NCBI RefSeq assembly: GCF_001277255.1 | Contig: NZ_CP012264.1 | Coordinates: 2,666,001-2,730,000 of the forward strand | DNA length: 64,000 bases | Origin: Cronobacter condimenti 1330 | GTDB taxonomy: Bacteria; Pseudomonadota; Gammaproteobacteria; Enterobacterales; Enterobacteriaceae | Direction: 5' to 3' | Shown: positions 1 to 7,840 of the stretch, piece by piece | Position numbering within the stretch: position 1 is the stretch's first letter | Layout of the letters: every line of letters begins with the position of its first letter | Notes under the pieces: model-generated | The model's database searches: none | What the model was told of the DNA's origin: nothing | Seen by the model: the letters and a program-made list of their open reading frames with translations, nothing else | Made by a program: the position numbers and the translations under genes

Positions 1-810
1 CCAAATGCTCAACAGCCGAACGCGACGCCTGTCACGACGGCGCAGACGCAGGGCATTGCGGCGCTGGGTGCTAACGGTGTTAATCCGGCGAACAGCCTGC
101 TGCAGGGAACGGGCTTTGCCAAAAGTGATGCCAAAACCAGCGCCAAAGCTGATGACGCCGCCACGCCTCTGACCGCGGCGGCAGGTAACGCCCCGGTCAC
201 CGCACAGGCGCCAGCGGATGTCGTCGCCCCCACCGCGGCGCTTGATAAAACCGCCGCAGATGTCAGCAGCACACAATTAGCGCATAACCTGAACCTGCAC
301 GCCCAGACGATGACGCCATCAGCGCTGAGTCAGCAGAACAGCGCGCCGGTCATGACGATGCCGACGCCGCAAGTCACGGCGCCGTTTGGCTCCCCTGACT
401 GGCAGAACTCGGTGAGCCAGCACATTACGCTGTTCACCCGCAATGGTCAGCAGAGCGCCGAGCTGCGTCTGCACCCGGAAGAACTGGGCGCGGTGCAGAT
501 TAGCCTCAAGATTGATGACAATATGGCGCAAGTGCAGATGGTGTCTCCACACAGCCATGTTCGTGCGGCGCTGGAAGCGGCACTGCCGACGCTGCGCGCA
601 CAGCTTGCTGAAAGCGGCATTCAGCTGGGCCAGAGCAGCATCAGCAGCGAAAACTTTAACGGTCAGCAGCAGCAAAACAACCCGCAGCAGTCTGCTTCTT
701 CCCGTTCTGGCAGCGGTTTTGGTTCTGGTGGCGAAGAGGATGCGATTGTCGCTCCAGCAAGCCTTCAGGCAGCCGCTCGCGGCAATGGCGCGGTCGATAT
801 CTTTGCCTAA
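1..810 (+). CDS. fliK: Flagellar hook-length control protein FliK (5' end missing)
   Basis: Secreted molecular ruler that sets hook length and switches the export apparatus from hook to filament substrates. The reading frame is open from the first base of the window, so the start lies upstream; 269 codons are visible. The first ~110 residues are Ala/Thr/Pro/Gln-rich low-complexity linker typical of the FliK middle. The C-terminal globular domain follows, with the family signature LHPEELGAVQISLKI (visible residues ~156-170), and the protein ends in a Gln/Ser/Gly-rich tail. It precedes fliL by about 100 bases, as in Escherichia and Salmonella. Identity is well supported by the C-terminal motif and the downstream fli genes. 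Confidence 0.95.
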   Translation, partial: PNAQQPNATPVTTAQTQGIAALGANGVNPANSLLQGTGFAKSDAKTSAKADDAATPLTAAAGNAPVTAQAPADVVAPTAALDKTAADVSSTQLAHNLNLHAQTMTPSALSQQNSAPVMTMPTPQVTAPFGSPDWQNSVSQHITLFTRNGQQSAELRLHPEELGAVQISLKIDDNMAQVQMVSPHSHVRAALEAALPTLRAQLAESGIQLGQSSISSENFNGQQQQNNPQQSASSRSGSGFGSGGEEDAIVAPASLQAAARGNGAVDIFA

Positions 811-823
811 CGCCAGAGGTAAC

Positions 824-878
824 GTGATTATTCCCGTTTTTTCCAGGCTTTGACTGCGCGCAGAGACGGGATAATCAC
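824..878 (+). terminator. Long inverted repeat between fliK and fliL
   Basis: Arms of 13-14 bases (GTGATTATTCCCGT and ACGGGATAATCAC, one extra T in the left arm) enclose about 28 bases. No clear T-run follows, so it may act as an mRNA-stabilising or attenuating hairpin in the fli operon rather than a terminator. Confidence 0.45.
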
Positions 879-913
879 TCTATCGCAGTACTGATACAGG
901 AAACCCGAGTCTG

Positions 914-1387
914 ATGACTGACAGCGCAATCACCAAAGGTAAAGGCCGTAAACGTTCCATCTGGATCCCGTTACTGGTCCTTATAACTCTCGCGGCCTGT
1001 GCGACGGCTGGTTACAGCTACTGGCGTATGCAGCAGCACGGCCCGTCCGAGGCTAAAGCAGCGCCAGAACCGCCGCCGGCGCCGGTATTTTTCGCCCTCG
1101 ACACCTTCACCGTGAATCTGGGTGATGCCGACCGCGTGCTGTATGTCGGCATTACGCTGCGCCTGAAGGACGACGCAACCCGTCAGCGTCTGAGCGACTA
1201 TCTGCCGGAAGTGCGCAGCCGTCTGCTGCTGCTCTTCTCTCGTCAGGACGCCTCTCAACTGGCGACAGATGAAGGCAAACAGAAGCTGGTGGAAGCGATT
1301 AAACAAACGCTTTCCGCGCCGCTGGTGGCAGGACAACCGAAGCAGGTAGTGACTGACGTCCTCTACACTGCCTTTATTCTGCGGTAA
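914..1387 (+). CDS. fliL: Flagellar basal body-associated protein FliL
   Basis: Single-pass inner-membrane protein associated with the stator and basal body, important for swarming torque. The 157-residue product has a short cytoplasmic N-terminus rich in Lys/Arg, one membrane segment at about residues 17-35, a Pro-rich linker (PEPPPAPV) and a periplasmic domain containing FALDTFTVNL near residues 58-67, typical of FliL. The start ATG lies behind AGGAAACCCGAGTCTG. It is the first gene of the fliLMNOPQR run and is 4 bases from fliM, so co-transcription is expected. Confidence 0.96.
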   Translation: MTDSAITKGKGRKRSIWIPLLVLITLAACATAGYSYWRMQQHGPSEAKAAPEPPPAPVFFALDTFTVNLGDADRVLYVGITLRLKDDATRQRLSDYLPEVRSRLLLLFSRQDASQLATDEGKQKLVEAIKQTLSAPLVAGQPKQVVTDVLYTAFILR

Positions 1388-1391
1388 AGCC

Positions 1392-2396
1392 ATGGGCGAC
1401 AGCATTCTTTCTCAAGCCGAAATCGATGCGCTGTTAAACGGCGACAGCGAGCAGGGCGCGGAACAGCAAGCGTCGGCGGGCGATGGCGACATTCGCCCCT
1501 ACGATCCCAATACCCAGCGTCGCGTGGTGCGCGAGCGCCTCCAGGCGCTGGAAATTATCAACGAACGCTTTGCGCGTCAGTTCCGTATGGGGTTGTTCAA
1601 CCTGCTGCGCCGCAGCCCGGACATTACCGTGGGGGCCATTCGTATTCAGCCGTACCACGAGTTTGCCCGTAACCTGCCGGTGCCGACCAACCTTAACCTG
1701 ATTCATTTAAAGCCGTTGCGCGGCACCGGGCTGTTTGTGTTCTCACCAAGCCTTGTGTTTATCGCAGTGGACAACTTGTTCGGCGGTGATGGCCGCTTTC
1801 CCACGAAAGTGGAAGGCCGTGAATTCACCCACACTGAACAGCGCGTCATTAACCGTATGCTCAAGCTGGCGCTTGAGGCCTACAGCGACGCGTGGAAAGC
1901 GATTAACCCGCTGGACGTGGAATATGTGCGTTCAGAGATGCAGGTGAAATTCACCAACATCACCACCTCGCCGAACGATATCGTGGTTAACACCCCGTTT
2001 CACGTCGAGATTGGTAACCTGACCGGCGAGTTTAATATTTGCCTGCCGTTCAGCATGATTGAGCCGCTGCGCGAAATGCTCGTCAACCCGCCGCTGGAAA
2101 ACTCCCGTCAGGAAGACCAGCACTGGCGCGACAACCTGGTACGCCAGGTACAGCACTCGGAGCTGGAGTTGATTGCCAACTTCGCTGAGATCCCGCTGCG
2201 ACTGTCGAAGATTCTGAAGCTGAAGCCAGGCGACGTGCTGCCCATCGAGAAGCCGGATCGCATTCTGGTGCACGTGGATGGCGTGCCGGTTCTCACCAGC
2301 CAGTACGGCACCGTGAGCGGACAATATGCCTTGCGCGTTGAACATTTGATCAACCCAATTTTGAATTCGCTGAATGAGGAACAGCCCAATGAGTGA
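1392..2396 (+). CDS. fliM: Flagellar motor switch protein FliM
   Basis: C-ring protein that binds CheY-P and reverses the rotor. The 334-residue length is normal. The N-terminus carries the CheY-binding peptide ILSQAEIDALLNG (residues 5-17). The middle CheC-like domain follows (~50-230), and the C-terminal SpoA domain (~250-320) contacts FliN. The gene overlaps fliN by 8 bases, consistent with translational coupling between the two C-ring subunits. Confidence 0.98.
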   Translation: MGDSILSQAEIDALLNGDSEQGAEQQASAGDGDIRPYDPNTQRRVVRERLQALEIINERFARQFRMGLFNLLRRSPDITVGAIRIQPYHEFARNLPVPTNLNLIHLKPLRGTGLFVFSPSLVFIAVDNLFGGDGRFPTKVEGREFTHTEQRVINRMLKLALEAYSDAWKAINPLDVEYVRSEMQVKFTNITTSPNDIVVNTPFHVEIGNLTGEFNICLPFSMIEPLREMLVNPPLENSRQEDQHWRDNLVRQVQHSELELIANFAEIPLRLSKILKLKPGDVLPIEKPDRILVHVDGVPVLTSQYGTVSGQYALRVEHLINPILNSLNEEQPNE

Positions 2397-2856
2397 CATT
2401 AACAAACCGTCCGATGAAAACGCAGGTGAAATGGACGATCTGTGGGCTGATGCACTGAAAGAACAAAAAAGCACCGGTGACGACGCTGACGATCTGTGGG
2501 CCGATGCACTGAGTGAGCAGAAAACCGCAGGTAAAAGTCCTTCCGCAGACAGCGTGTTCCGTTCGCTGGAAGGCGGCGACATGATCGGCGCATTGCAGGA
2601 CATCAACCTGATTATGGATATCCCGGTGAAACTCACCGTGGAGCTGGGCCGCACCCGCATGACCATTAAAGAATTGCTGCGTCTGACGCAGGGTTCCGTG
2701 GTCGCGCTGGATGGTCTCGCCGGCGAGCCGCTGGATATCCTGATTAACGGTTACCTGATTGCACAGGGTGAGGTTGTGGTCGTGGCCGATAAATACGGCG
2801 TGCGTATCACCGACATCATCACCCCGTCAGAACGTATGCGTCGCCTGAGTCGTTAA
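2389..2856 (+). CDS. fliN: Flagellar motor switch protein FliN, with duplicated N-terminal motif
   Basis: C-ring subunit that docks the export ATPase complex through FliH. The C-terminal SpoA domain (residues ~75-155) closely matches Escherichia FliN and ends ITPSERMRRLSR. The ATG at 2389 is chosen over an earlier in-frame start because it gives the conserved MSD N-terminus; it lies inside the end of fliM. The product is 155 residues, while the Escherichia protein is 137. The extra length is a second copy of an acidic motif: DDLWADALKEQK followed by DDLWADALSEQK, about 17 residues apart. The FliH-binding N-terminal region is therefore duplicated. Confidence 0.97.
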   Translation: MSDINKPSDENAGEMDDLWADALKEQKSTGDDADDLWADALSEQKTAGKSPSADSVFRSLEGGDMIGALQDINLIMDIPVKLTVELGRTRMTIKELLRLTQGSVVALDGLAGEPLDILINGYLIAQGEVVVVADKYGVRITDIITPSERMRRLSR

Positions 2857-3234
2857 ATGAAAAATCAGACCACAGTACAACAGCCGGCAATGCCTGACGC
2901 CGGCTCATCCTTAATCCAGGTAAGCGGCGCGCTGACGCTGATTATCATTTTTATTCTGCTGTTTGCCTGGATGGCAAAGCGTTTTGGCTTCGCGCCAAAA
3001 TCCGCCGGGATGCGTGGTCTGAAGCTCAACAGCAGCCTGAGCCTTGGGGCTCGTGAGAAGATTGTGATCGTCGAAGTGGAAGATGCCCGCCTGGTGCTGG
3101 GCGTTACCGCCACGTCGATTACCCCGCTGCACACCCTGCCGCCGGCGCCGCAAACGCCAGAGTCGGAAGCCGTGCCCGGCGGTGAGTTCCAGAACCTGAT
3201 GAAGAATCTGCTTAAGCGTAGCGGGAGAAAGTAA
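2857..3234 (+). CDS. fliO: Flagellar type III export protein FliO
   Basis: Small membrane protein that assists assembly of the FliP-FliR export gate. The 125-residue product has one membrane segment at about residues 23-40 (LTLIIIFILLFAWMA) and a cytoplasmic C-terminal domain with the FliO-type segment SLGAREKIVIVEVEDARLVLG. The start codon follows the fliN stop directly. Its stop shares a base with the fliP start (TAATG). Confidence 0.94.
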   Translation: MKNQTTVQQPAMPDAGSSLIQVSGALTLIIIFILLFAWMAKRFGFAPKSAGMRGLKLNSSLSLGAREKIVIVEVEDARLVLGVTATSITPLHTLPPAPQTPESEAVPGGEFQNLMKNLLKRSGRK

Positions 3235-3971
3235 TGCGTCGTTGGTTGAGTCTTTCTTTCCTCGCGCTCGGCCTGATGGCCGCGCCGGCGATGGCACAAC
3301 TGCCGGGTCTCGTCAGCCAGCCGGTTTCCGGCGGCGGTCAGAGCTGGTCGCTGCCGGTACAGACGCTGGTATTTATCACCTCGCTGACGTTCCTGCCCGC
3401 CATTCTGTTAATGATGACAAGCTTCACGCGCATCATTATCGTGTTCGGCCTGCTTCGTAACGCGCTGGGTACGCCGTCTGCGCCGCCAAACCAGGTGCTG
3501 CTGGGCCTCGCGCTGTTCCTGACCTTTTTTATTATGTCGCCGGTTATCGATAAGATTTATTCCGACGCCTATCAGCCCTTCAGCGAAAACAAAATTTCAA
3601 TGGAAGTGGCGCTCGATCGCGGCTCGCAACCGCTGCGCGAATTTATGCTGCGCCAGACCCGTGAAGCGGATCTCGCACTGTTTGCGAAACTTGCCAATAC
3701 GCAGCCGATTCAGGGACCGGAAGCCGTACCCATGCGCATTCTGCTGCCGGCTTATGTTACGAGCGAGCTGAAAACGGCGTTCCAGATTGGCTTTACCGTG
3801 TTTATCCCCTTCCTGATAATCGATCTGGTTGTGGCGAGCGTGCTGATGGCGCTCGGTATGATGATGGTACCGCCTGCGTCTATCGCCCTGCCCTTCAAGC
3901 TGATGCTGTTTGTGCTGGTAGATGGCTGGCAGTTGCTTGTCGGTTCCCTTGCCCAAAGCTTTTACAGTTAA
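3234..3971 (+). CDS. fliP: Flagellar export gate protein FliP
   Basis: Five copies of FliP form most of the export gate channel in the inner membrane. The 245-residue product starts with a cleavable signal peptide (~1-21, ending APAMA), which is typical of FliP, followed by about four membrane segments. Conserved stretches such as MMTSFTRIIIVFGLLRNALG and FIPFLIIDLVVASVLMALGMMM are present. The start overlaps the fliO stop by one base. Confidence 0.98.
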   Translation: MRRWLSLSFLALGLMAAPAMAQLPGLVSQPVSGGGQSWSLPVQTLVFITSLTFLPAILLMMTSFTRIIIVFGLLRNALGTPSAPPNQVLLGLALFLTFFIMSPVIDKIYSDAYQPFSENKISMEVALDRGSQPLREFMLRQTREADLALFAKLANTQPIQGPEAVPMRILLPAYVTSELKTAFQIGFTVFIPFLIIDLVVASVLMALGMMMVPPASIALPFKLMLFVLVDGWQLLVGSLAQSFYS

Positions 3972-3982
3972 CGAGGTACATG

Positions 3983-4252
3983 ATGACGCCAGAATCGGTC
4001 ATGATGATGGGCACGGAAGCCATGAAAGTTGCGCTCGCGCTCGCCGCGCCCCTGCTGCTGGTGGCGCTGGTAACAGGCCTGTTTATCAGTATTCTCCAGG
4101 CGGCTACCCAGATTAACGAAATGACGCTGTCGTTCATTCCTAAAATTCTGGCGGTGTTTGTGGTTATCGTGGCGGCAGGCCCGTGGATGTTGAATCTGCT
4201 GCTCGATTATATGCGCACCCTGTTCTCCAACCTGCCGTATATCATCGGCTGA
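3983..4252 (+). CDS. fliQ: Flagellar export gate protein FliQ
   Basis: Small two-helix gate subunit. Two ATG codons stand side by side (3980 and 3983). The second is preferred because it gives the 89-residue MTPESVMMMG product known from relatives and better spacing from the GAGG ribosome binding site at 3973-3976. Both membrane helices (~15-38 and ~50-72) are visible. The next gene, fliR, begins 11 bases downstream. Confidence 0.96.
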   Translation: MTPESVMMMGTEAMKVALALAAPLLLVALVTGLFISILQAATQINEMTLSFIPKILAVFVVIVAAGPWMLNLLLDYMRTLFSNLPYIIG

Positions 4253-4263
4253 CGGCCGAACAC

Positions 4264-5052
4264 ATGCTGCAATTTACAAGCGACCAGTGGCTCCACTGGC
4301 TGACTCTCTACTTCTGGCCGTTGCTGCGCGTGCTGGCGCTTATCAGCACCGCACCGATTCTGAGCGAGCGGTCAATCAGCATTCGCGTCAAGATTGGTCT
4401 TGCGCTGCTGATTACTATCGCGCTCGCGCCCAATATTCCTGGCAGCAACGTGCCGATTTTCTCGCTCGAAGGCCTGTGGCTGGGCTTGCAGCAAATTCTT
4501 ATCGGCATCGCCGTCGGCTTTACCATGCAGTTCGCGTTCGCGGCGATACGTACCGCAGGCGAGCTTATCGGCTTGCAAATGGGGCTGTCGTTCGCGACCT
4601 TCTTCGATCCGGGCAGCCGCCTGAACATGCCGGTACTGGCACGTTTTATCGATATGCTGGCGATGCTGCTGTTCCTGACGCTCAATGGTCACCTGTGGCT
4701 TATCTCCATTCTTGCCGATACGTTTCATACGCTGCCGATTAGCGGCGAGGCTATCAACAGCAATGTGTTTATGGCGCTGACGCGCGCCGCCAGTCTGATT
4801 TTTGTCAACGGCGTGATGCTGGCGCTGCCGCTGATTACGCTGCTGCTGTCGTTAAACCTGGCGCTTGGCCTGTTAAACCGTATGGCACCGCAGTTAACCG
4901 TCTTCGCGATAGGCTTCCCGCTGACCCTCAGCATCGGGATGATTGTAATGGCTGCGTTAATGCCCTTAATAGCACCGTTCTGTGAACATTTATTCGCAGA
5001 AATATTTCACTTGTTGACTGATATCGTTAGCGAAATTCCAGCCAAAGGTTAA
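4264..5052 (+). CDS. fliR: Flagellar export gate protein FliR
   Basis: Membrane subunit that closes the FliP5-FliQ4-FliR1 export gate. The start at 4264 (MLQFTSDQWL) is chosen because it matches the family N-terminus and gives 262 residues, the normal length; longer in-frame starts would run into fliQ. Six or so membrane segments and conserved stretches such as GLQMGLSFATFFDP and LALGLLNRMAPQ are seen. It is the last gene of the fli operon here. Confidence 0.97.
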   Translation: MLQFTSDQWLHWLTLYFWPLLRVLALISTAPILSERSISIRVKIGLALLITIALAPNIPGSNVPIFSLEGLWLGLQQILIGIAVGFTMQFAFAAIRTAGELIGLQMGLSFATFFDPGSRLNMPVLARFIDMLAMLLFLTLNGHLWLISILADTFHTLPISGEAINSNVFMALTRAASLIFVNGVMLALPLITLLLSLNLALGLLNRMAPQLTVFAIGFPLTLSIGMIVMAALMPLIAPFCEHLFAEIFHLLTDIVSEIPAKG

Positions 5053-5400
5053 CCCTTCCCTCTTAATGGTCATCCTAAGGAAATTCCTAATATGGAAAAT
5101 ATATTCTCCGGCTGACCATACATCCCAGGCGGAATTAATGATTTTACGCCTCTCACATAACCGGATCGCCTCTTTACTTTAAGAACTTTCCTGGCAAATT
5201 ATACGTAACTTTACGGGATAGTTGGGGTCGCCTGAAGGACTTAGATATCCGGCTGATACGATTCACGCTATCGGTCTGCGATACGCCGTTTTACGCTTTC
5301 TTATCCCGTAATTGCTGGTCTTAGCAGAACGGCGGTCGTTCTCAGGCTGGTGGAGCAATCGTTGTGCTTTAACGGATAACGCGTTTAGTGAGGGTAGGCT
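5053..5400. other. Non-coding region between fliR and rcsA
   Basis: About 350 AT-rich bases without a gene. It holds the RcsAB-type palindrome at 5076-5089 and presumably the rcsA promoter and long leader. No clear fliR terminator with a T-run is visible. Confidence 0.6.
5076..5089. promoter_or_regulatory. RcsAB box candidate
   Basis: TAAGGAAATTCCTA is a perfect 14-base palindrome that matches the RcsAB consensus (TAAGAATATTCCTA type). RcsA is known to activate its own gene with RcsB in Escherichia. The site lies about 310 bases before the rcsA start, so either the leader is long or the site acts from a distance. Confidence 0.7.
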
Positions 5401-6024
5401 ATGTCAACGATTATTATGGATCTCTGCAGCTATACCAGGCTCGGTCTAACCGATTATTTATCATCGAGAGGAGTGCGAAAAAGACAGATATATCATGCTG
5501 ATAGCGTTTCAAATCTGGAACAAGCCTGTCAGGTACGCAAGCCCCATGTGGTGTTTATTAATGAAGACTGTTTTATTCACGATCCGCAGAGCAGTCAGCA
5601 TATAAAGCACATCATTAATCAGCATCCCGGTACGTTATTTATCGTTTTTATGGCGATTGCCAATATTCACTTTGATGAATATTTGCGGGTGCGTAAGAAT
5701 CTGTTAATTAGCTCTAAATCGATTAAACCAGAGTCGCTGGATGCCATTCTGGGGGATTATTTAACCAAAGATATTCAGTGCATCGGTAAAATTAGTTTGC
5801 CTACACTTTCGTTAAGCCGCACTGAATCAAGTATGCTCAGAATGTGGATGTCGGGCCAGGATACGATTCAGATTTCCGATCAGATGAATATTAAGGCCAA
5901 AACAGTTTCGTCACACAAGGGTAATATTAAACGTAAAATCAAGACCCATAATAAGCAAGTGATCTATCATGTCGTGCGGTTGACCGATAATGTCACCAAC
6001 GGCATATTTGTGAATATGCGCTAA
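5401..6024 (+). CDS. rcsA: Transcriptional activator RcsA of capsule synthesis
   Basis: Accessory partner of the response regulator RcsB; the heterodimer binds RcsAB boxes and activates colanic acid-type capsule genes while repressing flhDC. The 207-residue product matches RcsA along its length. The N-terminal domain (1-130) contains VVFINEDCFIHD, and a LuxR-type helix-turn-helix (~140-200) contains ISDQMNIKAKTVSSHKGNIK. The recognition region is essentially the same as in Escherichia, so target sites should be conserved. It sits between fli genes and dsrB, as in Escherichia. RcsA is known as a Lon substrate. Confidence 0.98.
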   Translation: MSTIIMDLCSYTRLGLTDYLSSRGVRKRQIYHADSVSNLEQACQVRKPHVVFINEDCFIHDPQSSQHIKHIINQHPGTLFIVFMAIANIHFDEYLRVRKNLLISSKSIKPESLDAILGDYLTKDIQCIGKISLPTLSLSRTESSMLRMWMSGQDTIQISDQMNIKAKTVSSHKGNIKRKIKTHNKQVIYHVVRLTDNVTNGIFVNMR

Positions 6025-6132
6025 CGCAGCACGTTAATTGTTACTCTGTACCCTACGCCCTTCGTTCTGAATTAACCGGAACGACACAGTCATTTTTCAT
6101 CGCATCGCGCAAGCGAGGATGAACGATGCGCC

Positions 6133-6168
6133 AAAAAATGACGCCGCCCTGTATTACCGGGGCGGCGT
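6133..6168 (-). terminator. Terminator of dsrB
   Basis: On the minus strand ACGCCGCCC and GGGCGGCGT form a 9-base GC-rich stem followed by CATTTTTT, a typical intrinsic terminator just downstream of the dsrB stop. Confidence 0.75.
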
Positions 6169-6193
6169 GATAATAAGCAAGATGTATGACGCG

Positions 6194-6382
6194 TTATTCT
6201 ACTTTTTCAACAAATACCCCGTCAGGATGATCTTTTTCATTAAAGAACCATATCCCCAGCGGATACTCTTCCAGTGAAACCAGGTACATGGTGCCCTCAT
6301 TAAATGGCTCAACAGCCAGCACCACACCGGGGCGGCGTGGCCCGCCATCCGTCTTAACGGTAACTCTGTCGTTAACGTTCAT
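6194..6382 (-). CDS. dsrB: DsrB, conserved small protein
   Basis: A 62-residue protein of unknown function found next to rcsA in enterobacteria. The start at 6382 (MNVNDRVTVKTDGGPRRPG) is chosen from family length; a longer in-frame extension upstream is not conserved. Core residues VVLAVEPFNEGTMYLVSLEEYPLGIWFF show the family, which has an SH3-like small beta-barrel look (inference). An upstream GAGGAGCAGTT-type ribosome site supports the start. In Escherichia dsrA, a regulatory RNA, lies near here; I could not identify it. Confidence 0.93.
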   Translation of the reverse strand: MNVNDRVTVKTDGGPRRPGVVLAVEPFNEGTMYLVSLEEYPLGIWFFNEKDHPDGVFVEKVE

Positions 6383-6505
6383 AACTGCTCCTCTTATCAC
6401 TATTGAGCCAGTGTAGAACAAATCCGCTTTGCTGGCACCGCCCAACGTGGTTACACGCCTGCGGGTGACTATACTTAGAGCGAGGGGAAGCCAGAGGTGA
6501 ATGCC

Positions 6506-6718
6506 ATGAAACCGGAAAACCCAACGCCCGATGCGCCGCAGGCGGATATTGACGCCCTGCTTGGCGCCATCGAGGTCATCAGTGAACACGAGCAGTCTAT
6601 ACCAGACCCCGTCTCCCCGACGGCGGCGGATACGCGCAAGCCAGAGGCGTGTCGTGAACTGGGCGAGGAGTTTGAACTCGATATCCGCGATGCGGGGCCA
6701 AGCGAGGTGAACCACTGA
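6506..6718 (+). CDS. yodD: YodD family small protein
   Basis: About 70 residues of unknown function. In Escherichia YodD is stress-induced and linked to peroxide and acid responses. The ATG at 6506 is preferred to an in-frame GTG at 6497 because AGAGG lies at suitable spacing. Conserved features are ADIDALLGAI near the N-terminus and ELGEEFELDI near the C-terminus. The protein is acidic and has no membrane segment. It is conserved in the dsrB-yodD-yedP order. Confidence 0.85.
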   Translation: MKPENPTPDAPQADIDALLGAIEVISEHEQSIPDPVSPTAADTRKPEACRELGEEFELDIRDAGPSEVNH

Positions 6719-7021
6719 ACATAAAAATATCCCGGCCTGGGGAGCCGGGATAAGCTTGCGAAAGCAAGAAGCACTTAAAATTCGTTACACCAGGGAAACT
6801 GATGTCGATGAACAACATACCGCAAAAAAATTGCAGTACAAGGATATATTCTTTTCGTGAATAATACGCTGCTAATATTATTCACGGATATATTCACTGC
6901 GAGCCAATAACTGCGCGCCTCTCATGGAAACGATCCCGAAATCCCCCTGCAAACGAGGCTGATGAATTGAGATTATTCCTGGACTGCGGTGGGATCGATG
7001 GCGCACAAAAAAGGAGCCGAT
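6719..7021. other. Non-coding region between yodD and yedP
   Basis: Apart from the hairpin after yodD, this stretch holds an AT-rich segment around 6840-6895 with the direct/inverted motif ATTCACG and GGATATATTC repeats, which probably contains the yedP promoter. I could not assign boxes with confidence. Confidence 0.4.
6727..6750 (+). terminator. Hairpin downstream of yodD
   Basis: ATCCCGGC and GCCGGGAT form an 8-base stem a few bases after the yodD stop. No T-run follows, so it is a weak or Rho-assisted terminator candidate. Confidence 0.45.
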
Positions 7022-7837
7022 ATGGCACATCTGAATGACGATTTGCTGGTCATCACCGACCTCGACGGCACGCTACTTGACCCGAACACGCACGAATGGA
7101 CGCCTGCTCAGGCGTGGCTTGAACGCTTAATCGAACATGATGTGCCGGTTATCCTCTCCAGCAGCAAAACGGCGGCAGAGATCATCGCCTTACAGGCGGC
7201 GCTGGGGCTGGAAGGACAACCGTTTATCGCTGAGAACGGGGCTATCGTTCAGCTTGATGCCACCTGGCAGGATAATCCCGACTTCCCTCGCCTGCTCAAC
7301 GGCATGCCGCATGATGAGATCCTGGAGATTATCAACCGGCTGCGTCACGAGCAGGGCTATAAGCTCTTTTGTTTTAGCGATGTCGATGAAAAGACGATTG
7401 CCGAGTGGACGGGACTTAGCCCGAAACTGGCGGCGATGGCCACCCTACTCGAAGCCTCCGAAACCGTTATCTGGCGCGACAGCGATGAGAATCTGGCGCG
7501 CTTTAGCGCAAGCCTTGAGGCGCTGGGTTTAATGTTAATCGAAGGCGGGCGTTTCTGGCACGTATTGGACGTACGCGGCGGCAAAGGCCAGGCGGCGAAC
7601 TGGCTTAAAGAGCAATACCGTAAGCGGGAAGGCAAGCTGCGCACCACGCTTGGCCTGGGCGACGGGCCGGACGACGCCTCGCTGCTGGACAATGTGGATT
7701 TCGCGGTGGTGGTTAAAGGCCTGAGCCGTCAGGGCGTTATGCTTAAAAACGACGATCCGCAGCGCGTCTATCGCACACACGCAAGCGGACCGGCGGGTTT
7801 CAGTGAAGGACTCGATCACTTTTTGGGTAAGGTGTAG
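7022..7837 (+). CDS. yedP: Mannosyl-3-phosphoglycerate phosphatase-like HAD hydrolase
   Basis: HAD-superfamily phosphatase (Cof/MPGP type) of 271 residues, the same length as Escherichia YedP. Motif I is ITDLDGTLLDPN (residues ~10-21), motif II is the Ser of LSSSKT, and motif IV is LGLGDGPDDASLL near the C-terminus. The ATG at 7022 is chosen because AAGGAG lies at 7011-7016; an earlier in-frame start at 6989 would add unconserved residues. No synthase for mannosyl-3-phosphoglycerate is visible nearby, so the true substrate is unknown. It ends 3 bases from the convergent dgcQ. Confidence 0.9.
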   Translation: MAHLNDDLLVITDLDGTLLDPNTHEWTPAQAWLERLIEHDVPVILSSSKTAAEIIALQAALGLEGQPFIAENGAIVQLDATWQDNPDFPRLLNGMPHDEILEIINRLRHEQGYKLFCFSDVDEKTIAEWTGLSPKLAAMATLLEASETVIWRDSDENLARFSASLEALGLMLIEGGRFWHVLDVRGGKGQAANWLKEQYRKREGKLRTTLGLGDGPDDASLLDNVDFAVVVKGLSRQGVMLKNDDPQRVYRTHASGPAGFSEGLDHFLGKV

Positions 7838-7840
7838 CCC

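Noticed and set aside
6383..6715. Upstream extension of dsrB to 173 codons
   Set aside because: Runs antisense to yodD and adds residues not found in dsrB homologues.
6719..7021. An sRNA gene between yodD and yedP
   Set aside because: The hairpin at 6727 lacks a T-run and a promoter could not be identified.
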